A stretch of DNA of 64,000 nt, from positions 1,105,318 to 1,169,317 of the forward strand of contig NZ_JAQYUU010000001.1 in NCBI RefSeq assembly GCF_028728205.1, given 5' to 3'. The notes beneath the pieces were generated by a model. The model had not been told where the DNA came from. It saw nothing but the letters and a program-made list of their open reading frames with translations, and searched no databases. How positions within the stretch are numbered: the first letter of the stretch is position 1; each line of letters starts with the position of its first letter. The DNA comes from Clostridium sp. 'White wine YQ' (GTDB lineage Bacteria; Bacillota; Clostridia; Clostridiales; Clostridiaceae). The translations under genes were made by a program, and so were the position numbers. Positions 37,650-45,049 of the stretch are shown one piece after another.

Positions 37650-38558
37650 ATGTTTGGAGGATTTTTTGATAAATTAAAAAGTGGATTATCAAAAACTAGA
37701 GATAACTTAACAGATAAAATCAATGAGGCATTAAAATTAGCAGTAGCAATAGATGAAGATTTATACGAGGAATTAGAAGAGATTCTTATTACATCTGATA
37801 TTGGAATGGATACGACTTTAAATATAATTGAAAGATTAAGAGCGAAAATAAGAAAAGAAAAAATTTCAGATCCAGCTATGGTATGGCCAACGTTAAAAGA
37901 TGTCATAAAGGAAATTCTTTTGGAAGGTGCACCTGAAAAAACAGAACCTGAGAAAAAAATCATATTAATAATTGGTGTTAACGGAGTTGGTAAAACTACA
38001 TCAATCGGAAAACTTTCTGCGAAATTCAAATCAGAAGGGCATAAGGTATTAATGGCTGCGGGTGATACTTTTAGAGCTGCAGCAATTGACCAATTAGAAA
38101 TTTGGAGCAATAGAGCTGGTGTAGATATAGTTAGACATCAAGAAGGTTCTGATCCTGCAGCTGTAGTTTTTGATGCACTTCAAGCATCAAAATCTAGAGG
38201 AGTTACTAGACTTTTAATAGATACTGCTGGTAGACTTCATAATAAGAAAAATCTTATGGATGAATTAGCTAAAATTAATAGAGTAATTGATAGGGAAATG
38301 GATGGAGTAGCAAGAGAAACACTTTTAGTTTTGGATGCTACAACAGGGCAAAATGCTGTAGTTCAAGCAAAACAGTTTATGGAAGCTTGTCCTATTGACG
38401 GTATAATCTTAACTAAGTTAGATGGTACTGCAAAAGGCGGAGTAGTAATTTCAATAAAACAAAATCTTAATTTACCGGTTAGATATATCGGAGTAGGTGA
38501 AGGTATAGATGACCTGCAAGAATTTAATGCTGAGGATTTTGTAGAAGCTCTATTCTAA
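37650..38558 (+). CDS. ftsY: Signal recognition particle receptor FtsY
   Basis: A 302-residue GTPase that docks SRP-ribosome complexes at the membrane. The NG domain fills nearly all the protein: GVNGVGKTTSIGKLS, DTFRAAAIDQLE, DTAGRLHNK and TKLDGTAKGG. The acidic A domain of E. coli FtsY is missing, which is usual in Firmicutes; a short basic amphipathic N-terminus may bind lipid. Its 3' UTR holds hairpin repeat copy B and a terminator. Confidence 0.97.
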   Translation: MFGGFFDKLKSGLSKTRDNLTDKINEALKLAVAIDEDLYEELEEILITSDIGMDTTLNIIERLRAKIRKEKISDPAMVWPTLKDVIKEILLEGAPEKTEPEKKIILIIGVNGVGKTTSIGKLSAKFKSEGHKVLMAAGDTFRAAAIDQLEIWSNRAGVDIVRHQEGSDPAAVVFDALQASKSRGVTRLLIDTAGRLHNKKNLMDELAKINRVIDREMDGVARETLLVLDATTGQNAVVQAKQFMEACPIDGIILTKLDGTAKGGVVISIKQNLNLPVRYIGVGEGIDDLQEFNAEDFVEALF

Positions 38559-38569
38559 AATATGATAAA

Positions 38570-38638
38570 GGGGTTTTAAGTTCAACTAATAACTTATTCG
38601 TGTAAGAATAAATTAAGTTTACTATAAAAACCCCTATA
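38570..38638 (+). repeat. Dispersed hairpin repeat, copy B
   Basis: A 69-bp element: GGGGTTTTAAGTTCAACTAA at the left, TGTAAGAATAAATTAAGTTT inside, AAAAACCCCTATA at the right. The ends GGGG/CCCC are complementary, a matched change from the GGG/CCC of the other copies. It lies 12 bases after the ftsY stop. Confidence 0.88.
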
Positions 38639-38669
38639 GTGTTAAGTAAAAATACTTGACACTATTTTT
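38636..38669 (+). terminator. Terminator of ftsY
   Basis: A 13-bp stem with one G-T pair (38636-38648 with 38653-38665), loop of four As, then Ts. Its right arm contains the -35 box of the next promoter. Confidence 0.88.
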
Positions 38670-38684
38670 ATATTCTGATATTAT
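38656..38684 (+). promoter_or_regulatory. Promoter of ylxM-ffh, inside the ftsY terminator
   Basis: Perfect TTGACA (38656-38661), 17-base spacer, TATTAT (38679-38684), only 24 bases before the ylxM ATG. Confidence 0.8.
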
Positions 38685-38707
38685 AATATTCGTGGTCGGG
38701 TGATGAT

Positions 38708-39046
38708 ATGGAAGATAGATTTGAAATATCACTTTTGTTAGACTTTTACGGCAATTTATTAACTCCAAAGCAAAAAACTATTATGGAGTTATACTATAAT
38801 GAAGATCTTTCGTTAGGAGAAATTGCTGAAATTAATAATACTTCAAGGCAGGCAATTCATGATCTAACTAAAAGGTGTTATAAATTATTATTAAACTATG
38901 AAGAAAAGCTTTCGCTTTTAAGTAAATATAATATTAGAGAAGAGAAATATAAAATTGCAATAGAAGACATAGAAGATCGCTTTAAGCTTTCTGACGAAGC
39001 AATTAATTATATAAAAAAATTATTTGAGGATATAAATAATTCTTAG
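38708..39046 (+). CDS. ylxM: YlxM (UPF0122) helix-turn-helix protein
   Basis: A 112-residue protein with a sigma-70 region-4-like helix-turn-helix: [13 protein letters not shown] then [23 protein letters not shown]. YlxM is always next to ffh; in Streptococcus it binds SRP components and aids SRP function rather than acting as a plain repressor. GGGTGAT precedes the ATG. ffh starts ten bases after its stop. Confidence 0.93.
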   Translation: MEDRFEISLLLDFYGNLLTPKQKTIMELYYNEDLSLGEIAEINNTSRQAIHDLTKRCYKLLLNYEEKLSLLSKYNIREEKYKIAIEDIEDRFKLSDEAINYIKKLFEDINNS

Positions 39047-39056
39047 GAGGATTTAC

Positions 39057-40406
39057 ATGGCTTTCGAAAGTTTATCAGAAAAATTACAAGATGCCTTTAA
39101 GAAACTTAGAGGTAAAGGAAAGTTAACTGAAAAAGATATAAAAGAAGCCATGAGGGAAGTTAAACTAGCCCTTTTAGAAGCAGATGTTAACTACAAAGTT
39201 GTTAAAAGCTTTGTTTCAAACGTAAGTGCAAAATGTGTAGGAGAAGATGTTTTAGGAAGCTTAACTCCTGGACAACAAGTTATTAAAGTAGTTAACGAAG
39301 AACTAACTGAACTTATGGGTAAATCGGAAAGTAAACTAAATACTTCAGATTCAGGACTTACAGTAATAATGTTAGTAGGACTTCAAGGTGCAGGTAAAAC
39401 TACCATGTGTGGTAAGTTAGCTCTTTCCTTAAGAAAGAAAAATAAGAAACCTTTATTAGTAGCATGTGACGTTTATAGACCTGCAGCTATTAAACAATTA
39501 GAAGTTGTAGGAAAAGGTATTGATATTCCTGTATTTACTATGGGAGATAAAATCAGTCCAGTTGATATAGCTAAAGCTGGTATAGCTAAGGCAAAGGAAG
39601 ATGGACATAATGTTGTAATCATAGATACAGCTGGTAGACTTCATATTGATGAAGCATTAATGGATGAATTAAAGAACATTAAAGCAGGGGTTAACCCAAA
39701 TGATATTCTATTAGTTGTTGATTCCATGACTGGTCAAGATGCAGTAAATGTGGCTGAAAGCTTTAATAACACTCTAGATATAACAGGTGTTATCCTTACA
39801 AAACTTGATGGTGACACAAGAGGTGGTGCTGCATTATCTATTCGTAGTATTACTGAAAAGCCAATAAAATTTGTAGGTATGGGAGAAAAGATGAATGATC
39901 TTGAAGTTTTCCATCCTGATAGAATGGCATCAAGAATACTTGGAATGGGAGATGTTCTTTCACTAATAGAGAAAGCTCAAGCATCTATAGATGAAAAGGA
40001 AGCAGAAGATTTAGCAAAAAAAGTATTTGGTTCAGATTTTAACTTTGAAGATTACTTAACTGCTATGGAGCAGATGAATAAATTAGGACCAATAAATAAA
40101 ATACTTGAAATGATGCCAGGAATTAATGCGAAACAACTTCAAGGAGTTGACTTTGCAGCTGGTGAAAAACAAATGGGAAGAACAAAAGCTATTATTCAAT
40201 CAATGACTCAAAAAGAAAGAAGAAATCCTCAGTTAGTTTCAGGTTCTTCTTCAAGAAAAAAGAGAATAGCTCACGGTTCTGGAACAAGTATACAAGAAAT
40301 AAATAAGTTGTTAAAAGGCTTTGAAGCCGCTAGAAAACAAATGAAGCAAATGAAATCATTGACTAAAAACTCTAAAAAAGGCTTGTTTGGAAAACTTCCT
40401 TTTTAG
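39057..40406 (+). CDS. ffh: Signal recognition particle protein Ffh
   Basis: A 449-residue SRP GTPase that binds signal sequences and SRP RNA. NG domain motifs are GLQGAGKTTMCGKLA, DVYRPAAIKQLE, DTAGRLHID and TKLDGDTRGG. The methionine-rich M domain (about 300-440) carries the RNA-binding RRNPQLVSGSSSRKKRIAHG-like helix-turn segment (seen as SRKKRIAHGSG) and a signal-peptide groove with KQMKQMKSL. SRP RNA itself is not in this window. Confidence 0.98.
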   Translation: MAFESLSEKLQDAFKKLRGKGKLTEKDIKEAMREVKLALLEADVNYKVVKSFVSNVSAKCVGEDVLGSLTPGQQVIKVVNEELTELMGKSESKLNTSDSGLTVIMLVGLQGAGKTTMCGKLALSLRKKNKKPLLVACDVYRPAAIKQLEVVGKGIDIPVFTMGDKISPVDIAKAGIAKAKEDGHNVVIIDTAGRLHIDEALMDELKNIKAGVNPNDILLVVDSMTGQDAVNVAESFNNTLDITGVILTKLDGDTRGGAALSIRSITEKPIKFVGMGEKMNDLEVFHPDRMASRILGMGDVLSLIEKAQASIDEKEAEDLAKKVFGSDFNFEDYLTAMEQMNKLGPINKILEMMPGINAKQLQGVDFAAGEKQMGRTKAIIQSMTQKERRNPQLVSGSSSRKKRIAHGSGTSIQEINKLLKGFEAARKQMKQMKSLTKNSKKGLFGKLPF

Positions 40407-40449
40407 ATAATATATATTAGTATTTAATCCCTTAAAGGAGGTGAAATTA

Positions 40450-40698
40450 ATGGCAGTAAAAATCAGATTAAGAAGAATGGGTGCTAAAAAAGCTCCTTTC
40501 TATAGAGTTGTTGTTGCAGATTCAAGAAGTCCAAGAGATGGAAGATTCATCGAAGAAATTGGATACTACAACCCAGTTGCTCAACCAGATGCAGAAATCA
40601 AAATAGATTCTGAAAAAGCAGCTAAATGGTTAGGAAATGGTGCACAACCAACTGATATAGTTAAAAAGTTATTTGTTAAAGCAGGAATCAATAAGTAA
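40450..40698 (+). CDS. rpsP: Ribosomal protein S16
   Basis: An 82-residue S16 opening [23 protein letters not shown] 40450 is used; AAAGGAGGTGA lies six bases before it, so GTG 40441, inside that site, is not the start. It begins the rpsP-khpA-rimM-trmD-rplS block, the standard order. Confidence 0.97.
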   Translation: MAVKIRLRRMGAKKAPFYRVVVADSRSPRDGRFIEEIGYYNPVAQPDAEIKIDSEKAAKWLGNGAQPTDIVKKLFVKAGINK

Positions 40699-40703
40699 TA
40701 TCT

Positions 40704-40746
40704 GGGAGGTGAATCTGTTAAGGGAGTTTTCTTAACAGTTACTATG
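40704..40746 (+). promoter_or_regulatory. Split ribosome binding site of khpA
   Basis: GGGAGGTGA (40704-40712), then AT, then a perfect 8-bp hairpin CTGTTAAG/CTTAACAG (40715-40722 with 40731-40738), then five bases and the ATG. Without the hairpin the spacing would be seven bases, which is ideal. topA has the same layout. Confidence 0.75.
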
Positions 40747-40971
40747 AAAGATTTAGTTGAAATTATCGCCAAGTCTTTAGTTGACAATCCAGATGCTGTT
40801 GAAGTTAAGGCGGTTGCTGGTGAGCAATCCCTTATCCTTGAACTTAAGGTTGCCCCAGAAGACATGGGTAAAGTAATAGGTAAGCAAGGACGAATAGCAA
40901 AAGCAATAAGAACAGTAGTAAAAGCTGCAGCAATCAAAGAAAATAAGCGTGTAGTTGTAGAGATTATCTAA
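40744..40971 (+). CDS. khpA: KH-domain RNA-binding protein KhpA (YlqC)
   Basis: A 75-residue protein that is almost one KH domain, with the RNA-binding GxxG loop in GKVIGKQGRIAKAIR (about residues 41-55). KhpA pairs with KhpB/Jag in Firmicutes to bind RNAs and affect cell division. The ATG lies 32 bases after the Shine-Dalgarno sequence, with a hairpin between. No other start exists in frame before a stop at 40696. A terminator follows directly. Confidence 0.93.
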   Translation: MKDLVEIIAKSLVDNPDAVEVKAVAGEQSLILELKVAPEDMGKVIGKQGRIAKAIRTVVKAAAIKENKRVVVEII

Positions 40972-41000
40972 GAGAGTTAGGTTTGTGCCTAGCTCTTTTA
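40971..41000 (+). terminator. Terminator of rpsP-khpA
   Basis: GAGTTAGG (40974-40981) with CCTAGCTC (40988-40995) and a T-rich tail. Confidence 0.75.
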
Positions 41001-41060
41001 TTTTACGCTTTTGAAATTTATAATGTTTGAATAATGAGGATTTTTATAAAAAAACCTTAT

Positions 41061-41121
41061 AATTCCTAAGATTAGTATACAAAGTTTAGTTTTTATGCTT
41101 TAATATAACTTAGGAATTTTT
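41061..41121 (+). other. 10-bp inverted repeat in the rimM leader
   Basis: AATTCCTAAG (41061-41070) and CTTAGGAATT (41109-41118), 38 bases apart, with Ts after the right arm and ten bases before the rimM ribosome site. It could be an attenuator. The preceding AGGATTTTTATAAAAAAACC resembles a very short hairpin-repeat derivative, but weakly. Confidence 0.5.
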
Positions 41122-41141
41122 TAATATAAGGAGTGATAATT

Positions 41142-41639
41142 TTGAAAGAATTTTTTAATATAGGTCAAATTGTAAATTCACACGGTATTAAAGGAGAAGT
41201 TAAGGTGTTTCCTTTAACTGATGATGTTATGAGATTTAAAAAGCTTAAATCTATACTTATTGGTGATATAGAGTATAAGATTGAGTCCTGCAAATTTCAA
41301 AAAGATAGAGTGATATTAAAACTTGAAGGCGTAGAAGATATGAATGCTGCATTAAAGCTTAAAACTAAATATCTTAAGGTTCCAAGAAAAGATGCTGTTA
41401 AGCTACCAGAAGATACATATTTTATTGCTGATTTAATTGGTTGTAATGTATATGATACTAATGATGCTTTAATAGGGAAGATATATGATGTAATTAAAAC
41501 AGGCAGTAATGATGTTTACTGGATTAAAGAACCTAAAGAAGTATTAATACCTGTGTTGAAGGAAATAGTATTAGATATAAATATAGAAGAGTCAAAGATA
41601 GTTATAAAACCTGTAGGTGAATGGCAAGATGAAGATTAG
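41142..41639 (+). CDS. rimM: 16S rRNA processing protein RimM
   Basis: A 165-residue 30S assembly factor that binds S19. The N-terminal domain opens with [18 protein letters not shown] and the C-terminal PRC-barrel contains [20 protein letters not shown]-like sequence (seen as [14 protein letters not shown]). TTG 41142 is taken as start because AAGGAGTGAT ends four bases before it; GTG 41133 lies inside that site. It overlaps trmD by 11 bases. Confidence 0.94.
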   Translation: MKEFFNIGQIVNSHGIKGEVKVFPLTDDVMRFKKLKSILIGDIEYKIESCKFQKDRVILKLEGVEDMNAALKLKTKYLKVPRKDAVKLPEDTYFIADLIGCNVYDTNDALIGKIYDVIKTGSNDVYWIKEPKEVLIPVLKEIVLDINIEESKIVIKPVGEWQDED

Positions 41640-42339
41640 CATTTTAACTCTCTTCCCTGAAATGTTTAATATCTTTGATCATTCTATAATTGGAAGAGCT
41701 AAAGAAAATAATATACTTTCAATAGAAGCAATTAATATAAGAGATTTTACTGAAAATAAACATAAAAAGGTTGATGATTATCCATATGGTGGTGGAGCTG
41801 GAATGGTAATGAGTGCGCAACCTGTTGTTTCAGCTATAAAGAAATTAAAAGAAACTAATGATGGTAAAGTAATATTTCTTGGACCAAGAGGAAAAACCTT
41901 TACTCAATCACTAGCTAAGGAATTATCAAAAGAAGATAACTTGACTTTTGTATGTGGTCATTATGAAGGAGTCGATGAAAGAGCATATAAATACTTTGAT
42001 ATGGAGATTTCCCTAGGTGATTTTGTATTAACTGGAGGCGAAATGGCTTGCATTCCTATAGTTGATAGCATTGCAAGATTAATTCCTGGAGTGCTAGGAA
42101 AAGAAGAAAGCTTTCAAGAGGAATCCTTTTATGAAGGTCTCCTTGAATATCCTCAATACACTAGACCAGAAACCTTTGAAGATGAGAAGGTTCCTGAAGT
42201 TCTTTTATCTGGACATCATGAAAATATACGAAAATGGAGAAGAAAAATGTCTTTAGATATAACTAAAAAAAGACGTCCTGATCTATTTAAAAAAATTACT
42301 TTAACAATAGAGGATATTAAGCTGCTAAAAAAAGAGTAG
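41629..42339 (+). CDS. trmD: tRNA m1G37 methyltransferase
   Basis: A 236-residue SPOUT methylase that makes m1G37 and prevents frameshifting. It opens [13 protein letters not shown], shows the knot-binding GHYEGVDER and [12 protein letters not shown] 41629 follows TAGGTGA at eight bases; GTG 41617 is too close to it. It is translationally linked to rimM by overlap. rplS has its own promoter downstream. Confidence 0.97.
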   Translation: MKISILTLFPEMFNIFDHSIIGRAKENNILSIEAINIRDFTENKHKKVDDYPYGGGAGMVMSAQPVVSAIKKLKETNDGKVIFLGPRGKTFTQSLAKELSKEDNLTFVCGHYEGVDERAYKYFDMEISLGDFVLTGGEMACIPIVDSIARLIPGVLGKEESFQEESFYEGLLEYPQYTRPETFEDEKVPEVLLSGHHENIRKWRRKMSLDITKKRRPDLFKKITLTIEDIKLLKKE

Positions 42340-42354
42340 CATTATAAATTTATG

Positions 42355-42383
42355 TTGCATGAATATACTCTTTATGGTAAAAT
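42355..42383 (+). promoter_or_regulatory. Promoter of rplS
   Basis: TTGCAT (42355-42360), 17-base spacer, TAAAAT (42378-42383), with a TG one base upstream of the -10 box. Confidence 0.65.
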
Positions 42384-42386
42384 AAT

Positions 42387-42450
42387 CGTTGTGCTAGTAC
42401 GGGCGGTCCTCTGACAAACACTATTGTTAAGAACGTCACATTAATATTTA
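42387..42450 (+). promoter_or_regulatory. L19 leader-type RNA before rplS
   Basis: The 80-base leader contains GTGCTAGTACGGGCGGTCCT followed by CTGACAA, a compact G/C-rich block in an otherwise AT-rich gap. Position and this core resemble the L19 leader described in low-GC Firmicutes, thought to let L19 limit its own synthesis. I recall the family only in outline; a covariance search would decide. Confidence 0.55.
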
Positions 42451-42463
42451 GGAGGGAATGCAC

Positions 42464-42811
42464 ATGAACGAAATTATAAGAGCTATAGAACAAGAACAAT
42501 TAAGAAGCGATCTTCCAAACTTTGGTATAGGTGATACTATTAAAGTTCACGTTAAAATCAAAGAAGGAAACAGAGAAAGAGTTCAAGTTTTCGAAGGAAC
42601 TGTTATTAAGAAACAAAACGGTGGAGCTAGAGAAACTTTCACTGTTAGAAGAGTAGCTTACGGTACTGGAGTTGAAAGAACTTTCCCTATAAACTCCCCA
42701 ATTATCGATAAAATCGAAGTTGTAAGATACGGTAAGGTAAGAAGAGCTAAACTTTACTACTTAAGAGATAGAGTTGGTAAGGCAGCTAAAGTAAAAGAAT
42801 TAATAAAATAA
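42464..42811 (+). CDS. rplS: Ribosomal protein L19
   Basis: A 115-residue L19 with [20 protein letters not shown]-type core (seen as [20 protein letters not shown]) and [17 protein letters not shown] 42464 is seven bases after GGAGGG; ATG 42458 is too close to it. A terminator follows. Confidence 0.97.
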   Translation: MNEIIRAIEQEQLRSDLPNFGIGDTIKVHVKIKEGNRERVQVFEGTVIKKQNGGARETFTVRRVAYGTGVERTFPINSPIIDKIEVVRYGKVRRAKLYYLRDRVGKAAKVKELIK

Positions 42812-42823
42812 TTCAAATAGAAA

Positions 42824-42847
42824 TGGGGCTTTATAAGTCCCTTTTTT
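42824..42847 (+). terminator. Terminator of rplS
   Basis: GGGGCT (42825-42830) with AGTCCC (42836-42841), then six Ts. The stem is short and contains one G-T pair. Confidence 0.7.
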
Positions 42848-42886
42848 ATTTATAAAATATTATATAAAGTGTAGAGGAGTGATTAT

Positions 42887-43732
42887 ATGGCTATTAACTG
42901 GTTTCCTGGACACATGGTTAAAACAAAAAGAGAGATAAAAGAGAATTTAAAACTTGTAGATGCAGTTATAGAAATACGTGATGCAAGAATCCCTAAAGCA
43001 TCTGCAAATCCAGATATAGATGCATTATGCAAAGACAAACCAAGAGTAATTATTCTGAATAAAAGTGATTTAACAGATACTGCTACAACTAGAAAATGGA
43101 TAGATTATTTATCAAACGAAAATGTAAAAGCCATCGCATTAAATTCATTAAAGGGTGATGGAATTAGAAGTATTAAGCCAGCTCTCGACGAATTATTAAA
43201 AGAAAAGCATGAGAGACAAAGAAGAAAAGGTTTGGTTAAAATAATTACAAGAGTAATGGTTGTTGGAATACCTAACGTAGGAAAATCGACTTTTATAAAT
43301 AAAATGGCTAAAAATAATATTGCAAAAACTGGTGATAGACCAGGTGTAACAAAAAGCAAACAATGGATAAAAACTTCAATTGGGATTGAACTTATGGACA
43401 CCCCAGGAGTACTTTGGCCTAAATTCGAAGATGAAGATGTTGCATTAAACTTAGCTTTTACTGGTGCCATTAAAGATGAAATAATGGATATTGAGGAATT
43501 AGCTCTAAAACTTGTTGAAAGACTTCAAATTCATTATTCCGAAAACTTAAAAGCTAGATATAAAATAGAAAACCTAGGAGAAACGCCTTTAGAAACTCTA
43601 GATTTAATTGCTAAAAAAAGAGGATGTATAGTTTCTGGCGGAGAAATCAATTATAATAGAATTGCTGTTATTTTATTAGATGAATTTAGAGGCGGAAAGA
43701 TAGGGAATATTACGCTAGAGATTCCTGATTAG
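42887..43732 (+). CDS. rbgA: Ribosome biogenesis GTPase RbgA (YlqF)
   Basis: A 281-residue circularly permuted GTPase for 50S assembly. It opens INWFPGHMVKTKREI, has G4 LNKSDL before G1 GIPNVGKST, and G3 DTPGVL; a C-terminal helical domain contacts rRNA. GAGGAGTGAT precedes the ATG. Order rplS-rbgA-rnhB is conserved in B. subtilis. Confidence 0.96.
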   Translation: MAINWFPGHMVKTKREIKENLKLVDAVIEIRDARIPKASANPDIDALCKDKPRVIILNKSDLTDTATTRKWIDYLSNENVKAIALNSLKGDGIRSIKPALDELLKEKHERQRRKGLVKIITRVMVVGIPNVGKSTFINKMAKNNIAKTGDRPGVTKSKQWIKTSIGIELMDTPGVLWPKFEDEDVALNLAFTGAIKDEIMDIEELALKLVERLQIHYSENLKARYKIENLGETPLETLDLIAKKRGCIVSGGEINYNRIAVILLDEFRGGKIGNITLEIPD

Positions 43733-43743
43733 GAGAAACTAAT

Positions 43744-44556
43744 ATGTTTATATTAAATAAAACTATAGGTGAATATTCATTTAAAGATATAAAAGAAATT
43801 GTGAAAGATATTTCAATTAAAGAAATTCTATTAGATGATAAGTTTGCTGAATTTATTGAATTACTGCTAAATGATAGCAGAAAGAATTTTAATGATTTAG
43901 GTAAAAAGTTCTTAAGAGATATTGATAAATATAAGCAAGAACAAGCTCGTGTATCTAAATTATACGCTTTTGACAAAAGTCACGGAAATTATAATATCAT
44001 TGCTGGAGTAGATGAAGTAGGTAGAGGACCACTTGCTGGACCTATTGTTTCTTGTGCTGTAGTTTTAGATTTAAATGTAGATATCTCTGATATTATACTT
44101 GGAATTAAAGATTCTAAGGCTTTATCTAAAGAAAAAAGAGAAGAATTAAGTGAAATCATTAAAGAAAAAGCTCTTTCTTACTCAATTGCCATGTGTGACA
44201 ATTTGGAGATTGATGAAAAAGGCATTGGAGTTTGCAACAATAAAGTGTTCATAGAAGCTTGCAGGGGCTTAAAATATAAGCCTGAATTTATTTTATCTGA
44301 CGGTTATCCAATAAGAGGTATTGATATAAAAAATACTGGCGTTGTAAAAGGTGATACAAAGAGTGCATCAATTGCCTGTGCTTCAATTGTCGCTAAAGTA
44401 TTCAGAGATAATCTTATGGAAGAATATCATAATAAATATCCTATGTATTATTTTAATGAGAATGCTGGTTATGGCACAGTTAAGCATGTAGAAGCCATTA
44501 AAAAGCATGGTCCATGCGAAATACATAGATTAAGTTTCTTGAAAAATATATTGTAA
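43744..44556 (+). CDS. rnhB: Ribonuclease HII
   Basis: A 270-residue nuclease that removes RNA from RNA-DNA hybrids. The catalytic core opens with AGVDEVGRGPLAGPIV at about residue 87 and has KDSKALSKEKR and KGDTKSASIACASI. The first 80 residues are an N-terminal extension, as in Bacillus RnhB, that helps substrate binding. AGGAGAA precedes the ATG. Its 3' UTR holds a short repeat derivative and a terminator that both reach into the 3' end of convergent yraN. Confidence 0.96.
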   Translation: MFILNKTIGEYSFKDIKEIVKDISIKEILLDDKFAEFIELLLNDSRKNFNDLGKKFLRDIDKYKQEQARVSKLYAFDKSHGNYNIIAGVDEVGRGPLAGPIVSCAVVLDLNVDISDIILGIKDSKALSKEKREELSEIIKEKALSYSIAMCDNLEIDEKGIGVCNNKVFIEACRGLKYKPEFILSDGYPIRGIDIKNTGVVKGDTKSASIACASIVAKVFRDNLMEEYHNKYPMYYFNENAGYGTVKHVEAIKKHGPCEIHRLSFLKNIL

Positions 44557-44563
44557 TTAATTA

Positions 44564-44598
44564 TATAGGGTTTATTATAGGAAACAAAAAACCCTATA
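44564..44598 (-). repeat. Dispersed hairpin repeat, short derivative E
   Basis: A 35-bp element, TATAGGGTTTA ... AAACCCTATA, with 10-bp ends in exact inverted order. It keeps only the ends and TTTCCTATAAT next to the right end of the full element. It begins eight bases after the rnhB stop and supplies the stop codon of yraN (44594-44596). Confidence 0.65.
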
Positions 44599-44959
44599 AG
44601 CTAAAGGCATCCTCGTAATATTGGATGCTTTTTTTATTTTTATCTATATCTAAAGTTATTGTTATTACGTCAAATCTTACATTTAAATGATATAAATTAT
44701 TTTTATGTATGTAATATTTTGCAGTTTTTATACATTTTACTTTCTTAAAGTAATTCACTGACTCTTCTCCTAATCCATAATTTGAAAAACACCTTGTTTT
44801 AACCTCAATAAAAATTAAAACATCCTCTTTCAATGCAATAATATCTATTTCTCCATTTCTAGAAAAATAATTTTTCTTTAAAATAGTATATCCTTTATTT
44901 TTTATATATTCACATGCATAATTTTCTCCATAATTACCTATACTTTTCTTATTTATCAC
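44594..44959 (-). CDS. yraN: YraN family protein (UPF0102, nuclease-like)
   Basis: A 121-residue UPF0102 protein with the restriction-endonuclease-like core: GNYGENYACEYIKNKGY, then NGEIDIIA and FIEVKTR, which give the E, D and ExK residues of that fold. Its biological role is not settled. GTGATTTAAGTGATAA, with GAGGTGA further upstream, precedes the ATG. It sits on the minus strand between rnhB and comM, divergent from comM across an unusually symmetrical spacer. Confidence 0.9.
   Translation of the reverse strand: MINKKSIGNYGENYACEYIKNKGYTILKKNYFSRNGEIDIIALKEDVLIFIEVKTRCFSNYGLGEESVNYFKKVKCIKTAKYYIHKNNLYHLNVRFDVITITLDIDKNKKSIQYYEDAFSL
44605..44635 (+). terminator. Terminator of rnhB, inside the yraN 3' end
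   Basis: AGGCATCC (44605-44612) with GGATGCTT (44623-44630), then a T-run. The hairpin is encoded by the last codons of yraN on the other strand. Confidence 0.8.
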
Positions 44960-44978
44960 TTAAATCACCTCAAATAAT

Positions 44979-45032
44979 ATTATTGACAATTTTTAAAAAT
45001 TTCGTAATGATATCAATATTTTTGTCAATAAT
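44979..45032. promoter_or_regulatory. Symmetrical divergent promoter region, yraN/comM
   Basis: ATTATTGACAA (44979-44989) and TTGTCAATAAT (45022-45032) are exact complements and each holds a TTGACA box, one for each strand. The Shine-Dalgarno sequences outside them (ATCACCTCAA and TTGAGGTGAT) are also mirror images. Clear -10 boxes are not seen. Confidence 0.6.
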
Positions 45033-45049
45033 GACATTGAGGTGATAAA

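Noticed and set aside
37619-38110. Long minus-strand frame opposite ftsY (163 codons)
   Set aside because: It lies fully over the well-supported ftsY, has no ribosome site and its composition is that of an antisense shadow.
41037-41060. AGGATTTTTATAAAAAAACC as a minimal repeat derivative
   Set aside because: Too short and AT-rich to tell from chance; only mentioned with the rimM leader.
44594-44959. yraN as a foreign insertion because of its minus strand
   Set aside because: Codon use is like its neighbours and yraN is commonly near rnhB in Firmicutes; a simple inversion or native order explains it.
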